Shown here piece after piece: positions 45,352 through 55,708 of a stretch of 64,000 nucleotides of DNA. Under the pieces are notes generated by a model. That model ran no database searches. It saw only the letters and a program-made list of their open reading frames with translations, and was not told the DNA's origin. The position numbers were made by a program, and so were the translations under genes. The first letter of the stretch is position 1, and the number at the start of each line of letters is the position of its first letter. The stretch is from Marasmius tenuissimus. Its lineage: Eukaryota; Basidiomycota; Agaricomycetes; Agaricales; Marasmiaceae. The stretch spans positions 310,001 to 374,000 of the forward strand of contig JAQOTA010000017.1 in the NCBI GenBank assembly GCA_029532415.1. The letters run 5' to 3'.

Positions 45352-48300
45352 TTCGATCCCGGGCGTTTTCGAACATCAAGTTCTCGGCCATCCGGAATTT
45401 CATACTTGGTCGAAACTCTCTTCGCATTTCGACGAGCAAGCTCCCTCAATTCCTCCCCCTCAGAAAGAGAGGGTATAGGTGAGCCTTTAACTCGAATACT
45501 ATCATCTTCGAAATGCAACGAAACACCATGTTTTCTCATAAACACAGTACCTACGACCGCGTCATAACGGTCAACGTTGGCAATATCGAAGTAAGACTTT
45601 GATTCTGCAAACCCCAACTTGTAAGGTGAGTAGCAACCGTGATTAATTTTCGAACGGCTACCCTTGGTACCCAATTGTAGGGTTACTGGATTTTCCAGTT
45701 GAAACACTCTTAACTTCGCCAACTTAGCAAAGTCTGGACTGACAGCGTCAGCCGTACTGCCGCTGTCAAACAGAACAAAGGCCTTCAAACCATTAACTTC
45801 CACAAATGCCGCAAGGCATCTATTTTGTTCGATGGTACGCTTAGGTCGCTTTCCCATGTGGGGAATGCGAATTTTGGTAGGTTTCAAGGTGGGTTCGACC
45901 CCATCCTTTGATACTTTCATTGTTCGAAGGTATTCAGTGAATTCCAACTGTTCACACTCATCGTAATCCATCGTGAGTTCATCATCGGATTCGGACTCAT
46001 CCGATTCCACAACTTCAGTCATGAAATTGAATCTCTCATAACTTTCGTCTCTCATGAATCCGAAATGTTCATCGGGTCCACTGGAGTATTGTGAACCACC
46101 CCACGGGTCGGATTCATCTTCTGAACGGTCTTCAGACCCCGCATCGGAGCCCATAGCCGCGAGAACTTCATCAGCTGGTTCTGAAGTGGCGCCGTCTGCC
46201 TCATCGGGTATTTCATCCGGTACCTCAACCATGTGGTAGAGACGTGCACCAGTTTTCCCATTTGCATCCACCTTCCGATAATACTGGTTGGGTGGTTTGG
46301 GAGAGTTATCATTAGGCTTGGAGCCCGTAGCATTACGATCGCTTTCCCTATTGGGAAAATGATTATCCCGAGGAGGATAACGATTTCTGTTCTTGGGCGG
46401 ATATCGTTGCTCAATTCTCGGTGGGTAGCGATTATTCCCATCTTTTCGATAGGCGTCTACCTGATATCTACGGCCTTCAACTTTCTGAAGTCGTTTAGGG
46501 GAAGGAGAACGTCCTTTCTCCTTCTTCTTCTTGTCTCGGGACTTCGAGCGAGAACGGCGTCTACGTGCGCGCTTATTCTCCTCTTTTAACCGTGACAAGT
46601 ATTTCTTGGCGTTAAAACTCCGTTCACAAGTCAGAGCTGCCTGCATGATTGCATCCACGGTAGACGCTTCAGCAGACACACCATGAATCGAAGTCATGTC
46701 ATCAGACATGGATTCAGGAAGTTTCAAGAGCAACTGCTGCTTGAAAGTATAAGGGTCTGGAGGGCTCGGCATACATTTCGCATAACGAACCATGGCGCTA
46801 AACACGCCTTTAACTCCGCCACTGGCAGAGTATCGTACATCCTTGAGCTTCTCTCCAACGTGAGATAATGAAGCATCATGGATAAATCTTCTGTAAAGTC
46901 CACTTATGACTTCCATGAAGGACATTCGAGCGAGGTATGGTGCACTCCGGTCGAATGAATCAGGCGTAGCTTCAACATAATCTGAAAACCAGATTGCGCT
47001 GCTGCCTTTGAGTAGTGTACCCACAATGTTAGTACGTTGTAAGTCGATTGAAGTGAGTACCCAATCATTTAGAGACTTGCTCCAGCGTCTTTCGGGACCC
47101 ACAAGTCCCGCTAGCGCTAACCAACGAACTAACGAGCGGACCCATTCGTCAAAGGTGACGTAGTCATTATTATCCCCATGATAGAAATCAGGCTTGGGAA
47201 TAGATTGAAGTAAATTCTTACGAAGACCTGATGTAGTCTTCTCAGAAACTTTAGCACCTAATAATTGATAGATAATTAGGTCCTCAAAGCGCTGAAACGC
47301 TGCTCTGAGTAGTTCAGCTTCGGCACGAGGTTTCGGATCGTACACGAAAACCTCCTTGGCGCTGAAAGTAGCATCGGAGGATGTGTATCTGGTTTGACCA
47401 AATACGGTAGGCAAATGAACCTCCAGTGAGGATGCAGAGCGTTTGAACTGCTTCCCTCGGCGCCCCGGATGATTACCATCCGGGTATTCATCATCATCTT
47501 CCGAATCGGTCCTGTCAGGGTCCGACTCGGTATGTTCTCCATTTGAGTCACCACCGTCAGGAGGACCAGGAGGACCCGGCGGTCCACCACCCATATTCAG
47601 GGGGTTTCTGTCTTTACGAGGCTCCTTAGGCGGTCCTCGTTTAGGAGGTGGTCTAGAACCATCTCCGAACTCATCATCATCATTGGGGGAATCATCAGGC
47701 TCCCCTGGATCCCGTGAATCACCCTTCTCAGGTGTCAAACGGGTGTTTCCCATTCCTCGACGTACATGATCGTCGGGACCAAATGGTTCCACGAATTGGC
47801 GTCTTACCTCTCTCAAGTCTTCGGGACTCAGGTCAAACGTAGCCATTCGAATACGAGGGTGTTCATTCGAATAAAACTGATGCCTGTCAATAGTAACAGG
47901 CTGTTCAGGTATATTGGTAGTACTAAACTGAGATAAATCTCGGTTCCTTACCAATTGCAATACGTACATCCTACTAATTCGATTGTAGAATTCACCCATT
48001 GACTCCTCAAACGTCGCAGACGTCGAAGGAGTTTCCAATACCCGTTCAGGGGCGTCTGGTAAACGACTAGGAGTAGCTCTCGGAGTACTTTCTTCCTTAG
48101 AGCTCACCCTTTGCACACTAGGAGTATGCGAGTCTCCAAATGGGTTGGAAAGGAATGTATTATGGCTACTCTCACCAGAGGGAGTGGCCGTAAATTTATT
48201 TACAGGTGTGCTGTAAATAGGTCCATCACTAGAGCTAGACCTTTTTGCCCGGAGCCATTTCTTCCGGGTCGGGTCCTTCCACGATCTATCTAATTCAGAT

Positions 48301-48692
48301 CGGAAACCATGACTAGAACTCGATGGTTGCCCAAAGAGTGAGGGGTCTGTTGAGGGGAACAACGACGTGCCCGCCTCTGATTCAGCAGCAGGACCGCTGA
48401 ATATACCCGCAGCAGGAGCTACAGGTGAGTCGTCCGAAGGGAGAGGGTCGACTAAAGTTTGTCCCGGCACCATCGTCACAGAGATAGACTGCGGGTCTCC
48501 GGGAATGTCATCGCTAGAGGAGGACGGGTTCATCGTTGGCGAAGGAATGGCCGACTGAGAGTTTTGTCGACTAGAAGCACCAGCGACCGTAGAGCCCGTA
48601 CGGGTGGGTATCCTGGAGGGTCCAGGCTCGAAAGTAGAAGCCTCTCGAGCGGGAGCCTTCCCTTTCCTCGTCTTGGTAGCGGTAGAGATCAT
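45348..48692 (-). CDS. gag: Gag with C-terminal retroviral-type aspartic protease
   Basis: ATG at 48,692 (the open frame before it starts with GTG); 1,114 aa to the UGA at 45,348. Residues ~1-370 are disordered, Ser/Pro/Asp-rich. A Gag capsid-like region follows (IPKPDFYHGDNNDYVTFDEWVRSLVRWL, SAIWFSDYV, LYRRFIHDASLSHVGEKL, FKQQLLLKLPESM). Instead of a CCHC zinc knuckle there is an Arg/Ser/Lys segment (RRRRSRSKSRDKKKKEK) and a repeated YPPRxxx unit, which may bind RNA. Near the C-terminus VLFDSGSTADAVS and YDAVVGTVFMRKHG form an aspartic protease, so protease is made in the Gag reading frame before the stop. Confidence 0.9.
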   Translation of the reverse strand: MISTATKTRKGKAPAREASTFEPGPSRIPTRTGSTVAGASSRQNSQSAIPSPTMNPSSSSDDIPGDPQSISVTMVPGQTLVDPLPSDDSPVAPAAGIFSGPAAESEAGTSLFPSTDPSLFGQPSSSSHGFRSELDRSWKDPTRKKWLRAKRSSSSDGPIYSTPVNKFTATPSGESSHNTFLSNPFGDSHTPSVQRVSSKEESTPRATPSRLPDAPERVLETPSTSATFEESMGEFYNRISRMYVLQLVRNRDLSQFSTTNIPEQPVTIDRHQFYSNEHPRIRMATFDLSPEDLREVRRQFVEPFGPDDHVRRGMGNTRLTPEKGDSRDPGEPDDSPNDDDEFGDGSRPPPKRGPPKEPRKDRNPLNMGGGPPGPPGPPDGGDSNGEHTESDPDRTDSEDDDEYPDGNHPGRRGKQFKRSASSLEVHLPTVFGQTRYTSSDATFSAKEVFVYDPKPRAEAELLRAAFQRFEDLIIYQLLGAKVSEKTTSGLRKNLLQSIPKPDFYHGDNNDYVTFDEWVRSLVRWLALAGLVGPERRWSKSLNDWVLTSIDLQRTNIVGTLLKGSSAIWFSDYVEATPDSFDRSAPYLARMSFMEVISGLYRRFIHDASLSHVGEKLKDVRYSASGGVKGVFSAMVRYAKCMPSPPDPYTFKQQLLLKLPESMSDDMTSIHGVSAEASTVDAIMQAALTCERSFNAKKYLSRLKEENKRARRRRSRSKSRDKKKKEKGRSPSPKRLQKVEGRRYQVDAYRKDGNNRYPPRIEQRYPPKNRNRYPPRDNHFPNRESDRNATGSKPNDNSPKPPNQYYRKVDANGKTGARLYHMVEVPDEIPDEADGATSEPADEVLAAMGSDAGSEDRSEDESDPWGGSQYSSGPDEHFGFMRDESYERFNFMTEVVESDESESDDELTMDYDECEQLEFTEYLRTMKVSKDGVEPTLKPTKIRIPHMGKRPKRTIEQNRCLAAFVEVNGLKAFVLFDSGSTADAVSPDFAKLAKLRVFQLENPVTLQLGTKGSRSKINHGCYSPYKLGFAESKSYFDIANVDRYDAVVGTVFMRKHGVSLHFEDDSIRVKGSPIPSLSEGEELRELARRNAKRVSTKYEIPDGRELDVRKRPGSK

Positions 48693-48752
48693 CACAGTGA
48701 TAGATGTTCGGGTGGATATTATCTGTGGTATAATACTGTGAGCTTAAAAAAG
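48693..48752 (-). other. Leader with no standard primer-binding site
   Basis: Only 60 bp separate the 5' LTR from the Gag start. The minus-strand sequence directly after the LTR is CTTTTTTAAGCTCACAG. It lacks the TGG that pairs with a tRNA CCA end, and no TGG occurs in the next 40 bases. Confidence 0.6.
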
Positions 48753-48977
48753 TGTAAGGGGGCTCTCACCGTTACGCCTTACTCGCGCGGGCACAGTAAG
48801 CTAGACCAGGGTTTATTTAGACCACAGGGTAGATACGTACTCGGAGAGTGTAGATGGGCGTAGTGAAAGTAAAAAGATAGATAACTACTTAGCTTTAGCC
48901 ACACTTATATACCTGAGTATCGTGAGAAAGTATGAGAAAGTAATAATATTATAGGAAAATAATATATATCCGTTACA
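48753..48977 (-). repeat. 5' LTR (225 bp) with TATA box and poly(A) signal
   Basis: Same sequence as 39,111-39,335. On the minus strand TATATAAG lies at about 48,902-48,912 and AATAAA at 48,812-48,817, placing the RNA start about 30 bp after the TATA and the R region between them. The U3 end faces the P450 start codon 33 bp away. Confidence 0.93.
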
Positions 48978-48982
48978 CTTAG
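48978..48982. repeat. Target-site duplication, right copy (CTTAG)
   Basis: Directly outside the right LTR; identical to 39,106-39,110. Confidence 0.9.
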
Positions 48983-49010
48983 GCCCCAGCATTCTCTGAT
49001 CTCTTCTCTC

Positions 49011-51175
49011 ATGGAGCCCCATATTGTCTTACCGTTTCTGCTCGTCTCTATACTTTCTCTGCTCTATCTTAGGAGGGTTTTCAAGCGCCGTCTCCCTCCC
49101 GGGCCTCCCGGGTATCCGATAATTGGCAACATATTCGACGTCGACAAGGATTCGTTCTGGATTCAATACGCGGAAATGAGCCGCACCTATAGTCAGTCAT
49201 ACATTGACATTCACATCCGTTCAACATTGACTGGTTCATAGATTCCGATGTCATTGCCTTGGATATGCGCGGGAGCACAGTCATTGTTCTCAACTCCCTT
49301 AAAAGCGTGCAAGACCTTCTCGAGAAACGGTCGGCTATATACTCCGATAGGTCAGTCTATACGAGATGTTTTGGTGTACTTGCTGATCTTTGGAACATTG
49401 CCTAGGCCGGACTACGTTATGCTCAACGATCTGTTAGCGCGCTGTTCTAAGGGGGGAATCCGTATTCATGTTTGCGACGACCAGGTCCGGACTGTCCTAC
49501 CATTTCGCGTTCATGCGCTACAGCGAAAGATGGAAGGGTAAGTGTCGATCAAGCGTTCGGAACACGATATTCATTAGCTCTGCGACTCCAATAGAGCATA
49601 GGAAATTATTCAAGCAAGAGTTTCAACCTCCCGCGAACGAGCACCACAAACCCAACATAGCGATGGCCGTCCGCAAGATGCTTTCAAGACTCTTAGAAAG
49701 TCCGGAGAGCCTTGATCACCATTTACGGCAGTGCGTACAAGTCTCAATAGGTGGTCATCCAGTTTTCCACTCACTCTTACTCTCAGTATGAATGGGATGT
49801 TTGTCCTTTCGACATCCTACGGGTTGAACGTTCAACCCACTAACGATCCCTACGTGTCGATTGGGGAGAAGACTCTCAAGGCTATGGCCCAGGCCGGGAA
49901 CGGAACCGAATACCTTGTCGAACACATACCACTTCTGAAGTACCTTCCTGATTGGATACCTGGTGCTGGGTTCAAGGCTGTAGCAAAGGAATGGAGTGAA
50001 TCGGTTTGTGCGCTCCCTAGGAAGCCTATGGAGGCTGTTTATCAGACGATGGTAGGTGCTTCGTTGATCCAAGATGCCTCTAGTTCTACAACACTGCTTT
50101 CCTTGTGGTCAATCAGGAAAATGGGATCCCAAGGTCCTGCGTTGCTACTAGAGCCCTCGGGGCGATGGATGTCGACGGTGAACGGGATCCTCATCAAACT
50201 GAAGTATTGCAGAATGTCCTCGGCGCAATGTACGCAGGTCAGTTCCGGTCAAGGTTTCTTACCGTAGGTGAACGCTGATCTGATTCCTTCAACTAGCCAG
50301 CACTGATACGGTATATTTCCCCAGTTTCAACCGCCCAGATGAGGTTTTGATGGGTTCGTTTTAGACGGTGTCGGCCCTGGAGTCGTTCGTCTTGGGAATG
50401 CTCAAAAACCCCGAAAGCCAGAAGAAATGTCAACAGAAGATAACTGAAGTGATCGGGAACGACCGACTGCCTGATTTCTCGGACATGGGAACTATTCCCT
50501 ACGTGGACGCCATCATGCAAGAGACTCTACGGTGGAACCCGGTCACACCATTGGGTATGTGAGCATCGGTGTCTTTCGCGTGCGACCTTGCGGTAACTAT
50601 CTATAACTATGAAGCCATGCCCCATCGGGTTATTGAAGACGATGAGTATAGAGGATATCACATCCCGGCAGGTGCTGTCGTTTTCGGAAATTCCTGGTGA
50701 GTACCAGTCACCCAGTCAACATCCGGATTGAAAGGCCAAAGCTCACCGCATTACAAATAGGGCGATCTTACATGACGAATCATTATACGGTCCCGATACG
50801 CACCTCTTCGATCCGGAGAGATTCATAACTGCTGAAGGAACCCTCAATTTCGACGTTCCACACCCCACGATGGCATTTGGTTTTGGTAGGCGACAGTGTC
50901 CGGGCCTCGAGCAGGCGGAAAGTACGTTGTGGTTGACCATAGCTTCAATCTTGTGTTGCTTCAACATTGCCAAACACATTGATGAAGAAGGGGTCGTGGA
51001 CGAGCCCTCCTGTAAATACACGTCTGGGATGCTTTGGTGAGTGGTTTCCCTTAACTAGTGACCTTGGTTTTGAATCACTTCGTGGGACAGCTACCCTCTT
51101 CCGTTCAAATGTTCGATTCGCCCACGATCGCCCCTAGCAGAGTCCCTAATTAAAGGTGCCAACGACATATACTAA
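49011..51175 (+). CDS. Cytochrome P450 monooxygenase
   Basis: ATG 49,011 to TAA 51,175 with about 11-12 short introns. N-terminal anchor MEPHIVLPFLLVSILSLLYL, then the hinge LPPGPPGYPIIGN. Spliced exons give GLSYHFAFMRYSERWKEHRKLF (helix C), AASTDTTVSALESF (I-helix oxygen-binding, A-x-x-D-T-T), ETLRW (ExxR), PHRVIEDDEYRGYHIPAG and the haem loop FGFGRRQCPGLEQA with its Cys ligand, ending PFKCSIRPRSPLAESLI. Every motif is intact. It is of the type often called O-methylsterigmatocystin oxidoreductase-like in mushrooms. Its own promoter is now 9.9 kb upstream beyond the retrotransposon, so expression may be lost or driven from the LTR. Its stop is 38 bp from that of the converging sterol reductase fragment. 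Confidence 0.9.
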
Positions 51176-51213
51176 TCATTGATGAGTTCTATAGTTCTGT
51201 GTTGTTCCAGGGA

Positions 51214-52133
51214 CTAATGAATATATGGAAGAATCTTGTACCGCACAATCGATTCGTACTTATCCCAATCCTTTCCATATCTAAAATATCGTGTCAGAAC
51301 CTATTCAGAATGGCCTCGTCCCGTTCTTGTCGATGTATGAGGAAGAACGTGAAGAATATTGGGTAGAAATATGTTATGGGGGTGTTGAAACCGGTTGGAA
51401 GGCTCCATGCAATGGACATGAGAATGTCACCTCTGTGCGCTCAACATATTGACCAACTACTGTAAGGAGAAAGGAATGACCTACAAGTAGTTTGGATGTC
51501 GAGATACGCCCCACCAGCCTGACGTCAGGAGTTTAGAGCCAGTAGATGTGGTCTTGAGGTCTACGGGGTGACGCAGAGATGAATGAGGCCACCACTTGTT
51601 GAGGTGAGTTGTCTTTGGGACTTACCCTTTGGATTCTTTCCGTTCCGGAAATCATTCTTTTCCCCGTTAGACGCTCGGAAGATCCAATATCCGAGGAAGT
51701 TGATCCCGAAGATCGAGACGCTCTTGAGAACCCCAAGCTCGATCGAGTTGAACGCCAGGTACCTGCTCGGAAGAGAATATACGAACGGGACCCAAACCAG
51801 GTCACCAACGGCGAGCATGAATCCGAAGCCTTCCAAGATGATATCGACGGTGGTGAAGAGGGCGGGCTAAGGGGCCGTCAGAATGCGAGTAGAAGATTTA
51901 GTCCTGTCTGTTCATACCTTGTTCCACAAGGAATCGACAATGGAGAAGATCTGGAATGCTGATGTGAGCCAAATGGAGCCGGGGACTTTCGAAATTCCTC
52001 CGCGTCGGACAGCTTGTTCACAGATCACAGATGTGTCGATGAGTACCCAAAATATCAGACCAGGGCGAAGTTCGTTGAAAGACATGATGTCGAAGGAGCC
52101 AATGAACGGATTCAGCTCACGCCCGATAAACCA
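51214..52133 (-). pseudogene. 5'-truncated sterol C-14 reductase (ERG24-like)
   Basis: Minus-strand exons from 52,133 to the TAG at 51,214 encode the C-terminal ~half of a sterol reductase: [119 protein letters not shown], ending KILPYIH. These are the sterol-binding and NADPH motifs of ERG24/TM7SF2. The first ~200 residues with the early membrane helices are not found: upstream DNA has stops and only weak likeness, and is shared with the divergent zinc-finger gene. So it is probably a truncated duplicate, although the surviving introns and frame are clean. Confidence 0.7.
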
Positions 52134-52549
52134 CTGAAGTTATAGAAGTTGATATATGCGCTTCAATATTCGTTGAGTCAATCTCTTCTGGGAACCTTGG
52201 ACCCGAAACGGGGGATGTATCCGGCTTCACCCAAATGCAGGTCCCTGCAGAGATGCTGGGAAATGTGTCACCGTTAACAGAGAGGGTGAAGTACTGGAGA
52301 GGTATCAGGTTTCTACGGTAAATTCAGACAGCCATATGGTGTACCTGGGTCATAGCAGCTTGTAATAATCTTCTCGAACTTTTCTGGCAACAGTTGAACA
52401 ATGTAAATGGCAGTAGATGAACCGGGGAAGCTCTAACATGGTTGCACCAATCTGAGAGCACCTCGGGCTTACTAATACTACGGCAAGCGCTCTGAGTTCA
52501 TAACCAATGCCATCGACGAACACCAACCTCGACGAGAGTACCAGCTCAG

Positions 52550-54008
52550 ATGTCGCCTGCAAACTGTACGTTCCAATGGTTCCTCTACTCAGGTTCAAGG
52601 GCTCAGAGAGGACACAAGGACAGATGTCGTAGACAACTATCTCGATACACATGCCCACGCTGCAACATCCCATATTGTTCGTTATCATGCTTTCATTCTC
52701 CAGTACGTCATGAAAATTTGGCAAGGGAATTATTTCTGACTCCTGCACGACATTCTAGGCGCACTCTGGCTGCTCGGAAAGCTTTTACAAGAAAGAAATT
52801 GCGAATGGGATCGACACAGAACCTTCAAAGTCCGCTGAGGAGCGGTTGAAAATGTTGGAGATTCTCAAGAGGTTTGAAGAGAGTAATCTTGAGGATGAAG
52901 GGATCTTTGACAATGAGGAAGAGGAGGTCGATGACGACGACGACGACTTTGAGAACCGCTTCCAAGGAATTGATATTGGTGTGTCACTACGCTCGTTATC
53001 CAGAGTCCGATTCTTACAGAGTGTTTGAAGAAAATGCGGCATATGAAGATATCTGGGAAATACTGACAGAAGATGAGCGAAAGAAGTTCATGAAAGCTAT
53101 TGACAATCCGGACAGTGATCTCAGGAGGGGCTTCGTGTTTTCTGAAGAACACTGCAAGCCTTGGTGGGAAGGGCACCTAGAGGGTGAACAGGAAGCCGCG
53201 TATCCGACACCAATGAAGGTTCCGTCGAATATGGTCAAAGCAACCTCGATTCCGACAGGCCCTCCGCTGATCTACAACTTGTGTGCCATCTGGTATGAGG
53301 GAATTATACTTGAGCTGACATTGTACTCACCCAAGCTTTTAGCATCGCGTATGCATTCGCAACACGCCATCTCAACGCGTGTCCGCTTGTCAATGGCCCG
53401 GAACGCGACGCTAAAGAGATGATGGAGCAACTGGTCCCGTTCTTGACCGAAAAAAAGAGCACGATATTGCACACCGACTTAGACGGTGTGGTGACGGATT
53501 TATGGTCTCGGTTTGAAGAGGCACGCCCGATCTCGCATTTTCTGAAGTTCTGAACCTCATCAAAGGAATTTAGGGTCTCATTTCCAATCGCACAATGTCA
53601 ACTCTGCTGAAGGACGCGGCACATTTGATACGCTCTCGACCACCAATCGTACTCCTCTCACGATCCGAATTCGGGAGTCAGGAGCCTGGATATGCCGACG
53701 TCGAGTCGCACCCAAATCGATATCTCGTCTGTGTTCTATCAGACCTCCAGACTGTCTTCGCCAGCTCAAAGCATATCACCCACAAACTTCTATTTTACGC
53801 ATCTCATGTCCTATCGACACCCTCTGCGGTGTTTCAGTCTCTGGCGGTGGACTTGGAAGATAGGTCTAAGGAATTCGGGAGAGTTGATAACGAGGTCAAC
53901 TCCGAGCCCGTCACTGCGGCAGATACACCAGGGCAAGAGCATACCAACGCATCAAAACCAAGCCCGTCTCGCGAGGACCAGAGAAAGTCACTCATAACGG
54001 AGTTGTGA
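52550..54008 (+). CDS. HIT-type zinc finger protein (ZNHIT2-like)
   Basis: ATG 52,550 followed by the second half of a HIT finger: RYTCPRCNIPYCSLSCFHSP-AHSGCSESFYKKEI, then the family block EERLKMLEILKRFEES, an acidic run of Glu/Asp, WEILTEDERKKFMKAIDNPDSDL, KPWWE, YNLCAI-CIAYAFATRHLN and SDLQTVF...HITHKLLFYASHVLS. Relatives act with the R2TP chaperone in snoRNP and spliceosome assembly. Two joins are unclear: the first Cys pair near 52,565-52,625, and the link between FLKF (stop at 53,551) and MSTLLKDAAHL (53,595), which needs an intron without a good donor or reflects a frame lesion. Confidence 0.75.
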
Positions 54009-54268
54009 TCTCTTTGTACTGAAAGTGCGAAATGGGGTTTGGTGCCATCAACCAGATCACGGCCGTATTCACAGTTCATGAGGATTACTAAGCCACACCC
54101 CTCTGCCTTCATCACAGTCATCTTTGAGCGCAGCGCACAACCAGTCTACACTTTCGTGGTGTTGAAAAACATCTAGCTGTTAGTTGTGAGATCAGCTACC
54201 ATGTCATTGTCAACGTTGCGTGGCTAACAGGAAAAACGGCTTGCTTTTTAGAATCGTAGTTTCCTACT

Positions 54269-55708
54269 ATGAAAGCTCCATTGAGCACAGATTTCTCAAT
54301 AAACGCTTTCCCCCTCGAAATGTTGGCAGAGATCTTCTGGTTCTGTCTACCAGTCGGTGAATCGGCGGATCCAGTGATACCCGACCTACTCAACATTTCG
54401 CGTGTCTGCACCCGCTGGCGTGCAGCCTCTTTGGGCGCGTCAGAGCTATGGTCTTACATCTCCCTACGGGACGTCAACTCTAAACTCCATGTTCCTATGC
54501 TTCGGAATTGGATCGCACAGTCCAAAGTGTCTCCTCTCACAGTCGTGTTGAGACACGGACGGCGAACAGAGGCCAGGGCAAGGGATCAGATCTACGCCAT
54601 CCTTGCACATCATTACCATCGCTTGAAGGGCCTTATACTCGTTTTTGAGGCTGAAGGCGCCGAACTGCCGAGATTGCCTCTGGATAGCTCCCATGTTCCC
54701 ATGCTAGAACTCATTCAAATCCTGGATGACGGCTATCTGAAATATCCCGATACGGGCAACGTCAACGATGGTTTCTGGGGACGAGTAAACCTCTTTCCGT
54801 CCGTGAAACGTGTGATATGGCAGGACGGCACCACCCGCTTGCATTCCAAACGCTTCACGGACCTCGCGACGGCCTCCTGGGAAACATTGACCGAACTCGA
54901 AGGAGCGTTCAATTACGACGAGGAATTCGTTCAATTCCTCGGTGGAGGGAGTTGTCGATCTCTAGAAGCTTTTTCCATTCGTCGTCTGCGTCGTATGACT
55001 GCTCGAATCGAATACACACCAATATATCTTCCTAGGCTATGGAAGCTTGACGTTTGCTCCAACAACTTGAGTTTCTTCATCAGCCATCTCACTCTACCTC
55101 TTTTGGAGGAACTCGTGGTCTACTATAGCTCTACGACGAGTTTTTCTCACACCTCTTGGGTGGAACTCTTTGAGAGGTCGGCATCCCGATTGCGAAGTTT
55201 GACGCTGTTCGGCGTTTACCTCACTGTCCCGGACGAAGGTCCACAACTCCTTCTTTCCTCACCGGCCCTCGAGACTATCACGTCCCTGGATATGACATTC
55301 AAAAGCATCTCCAAGTTGAACGTCCCACCTCCACGTCCTGGCACTGCGGCGGCCCTTGCGATGCACGAAGCTAGACCAATTACCAAACCCCGGGATCGGT
55401 CATCTCACACGAGCACGGTAGTAGACTCGACAACCCGTCCAAACTCTCTCTCCTCTATCCCTTTCCTGCATCTAGAAAAACTGAACATAGAGGTGGAAAC
55501 CTGGGATCGCGGAAAGATTTTCGACGGGGTCGACTTGTACTGCCGGGCGCCCGATACCCATCCGACGTTGAAGCGTATCGATATCAAAGTGACGAGCGTT
55601 CTGTCGGTAGAGCGACCCAGGTCGACTGGGGACTGGAATTCTTTTCTCGGAGCATACGATGGTGGCCATGACGTTCATTACACTTACACGCGGGAAAGTT
55701 CATGGTAA
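54269..55708 (+). CDS. F-box protein with C-terminal LRR-like region
   Basis: A single exon of 479 aa. The N-terminal INAFPLEMLAEIFWFCLP...DLLNISRVCTRWRAASLGASELWSYI is the mushroom-type F-box (Skp1-binding), probably the substrate arm of an SCF ubiquitin ligase. The rest shows periodic Leu-rich segments (LPRLWKLDVCSNNLSFFI, LTLPLLEELVVYY, ASRLRSLTLFGVYL) like irregular leucine-rich repeats. Such genes are greatly expanded in agaricomycetes. A relative lies at 61,540. Confidence 0.85.
   Translation: MKAPLSTDFSINAFPLEMLAEIFWFCLPVGESADPVIPDLLNISRVCTRWRAASLGASELWSYISLRDVNSKLHVPMLRNWIAQSKVSPLTVVLRHGRRTEARARDQIYAILAHHYHRLKGLILVFEAEGAELPRLPLDSSHVPMLELIQILDDGYLKYPDTGNVNDGFWGRVNLFPSVKRVIWQDGTTRLHSKRFTDLATASWETLTELEGAFNYDEEFVQFLGGGSCRSLEAFSIRRLRRMTARIEYTPIYLPRLWKLDVCSNNLSFFISHLTLPLLEELVVYYSSTTSFSHTSWVELFERSASRLRSLTLFGVYLTVPDEGPQLLLSSPALETITSLDMTFKSISKLNVPPPRPGTAAALAMHEARPITKPRDRSSHTSTVVDSTTRPNSLSSIPFLHLEKLNIEVETWDRGKIFDGVDLYCRAPDTHPTLKRIDIKVTSVLSVERPRSTGDWNSFLGAYDGGHDVHYTYTRESSW

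Larger units (their letters stand above)
39111..48977 (-). mobile_element. Complete Ty3/Gypsy chromovirus with extra spliced ORF3, 9,867 bp
   Basis: Bounded by two 225-bp LTRs that look identical and by the 5-bp repeat CTTAG. Transcribed on the minus strand in the order 5' LTR, short leader, Gag-PR, UGA, RT-RNaseH-IN-chromodomain, inverted repeat, spliced ORF3, polypurine tract, 3' LTR. Gag-Pol is about 6.9 kb and all catalytic motifs are present, so the copy could be active. It is inserted in the promoter/5' leader of the P450 gene at 49,011. Odd features are the single in-frame UGA, no tRNA-type primer site directly after the 5' LTR, no CCHC knuckle in Gag, and the intron-containing third gene. 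Confidence 0.95.

Noticed and set aside
49400..49500. Apparent frameshift in the P450 after MLND
   Set aside because: An intron with donor GTTAGC and acceptor CCAG restores MLND-L-SGLSYHFAFMRYSERW.
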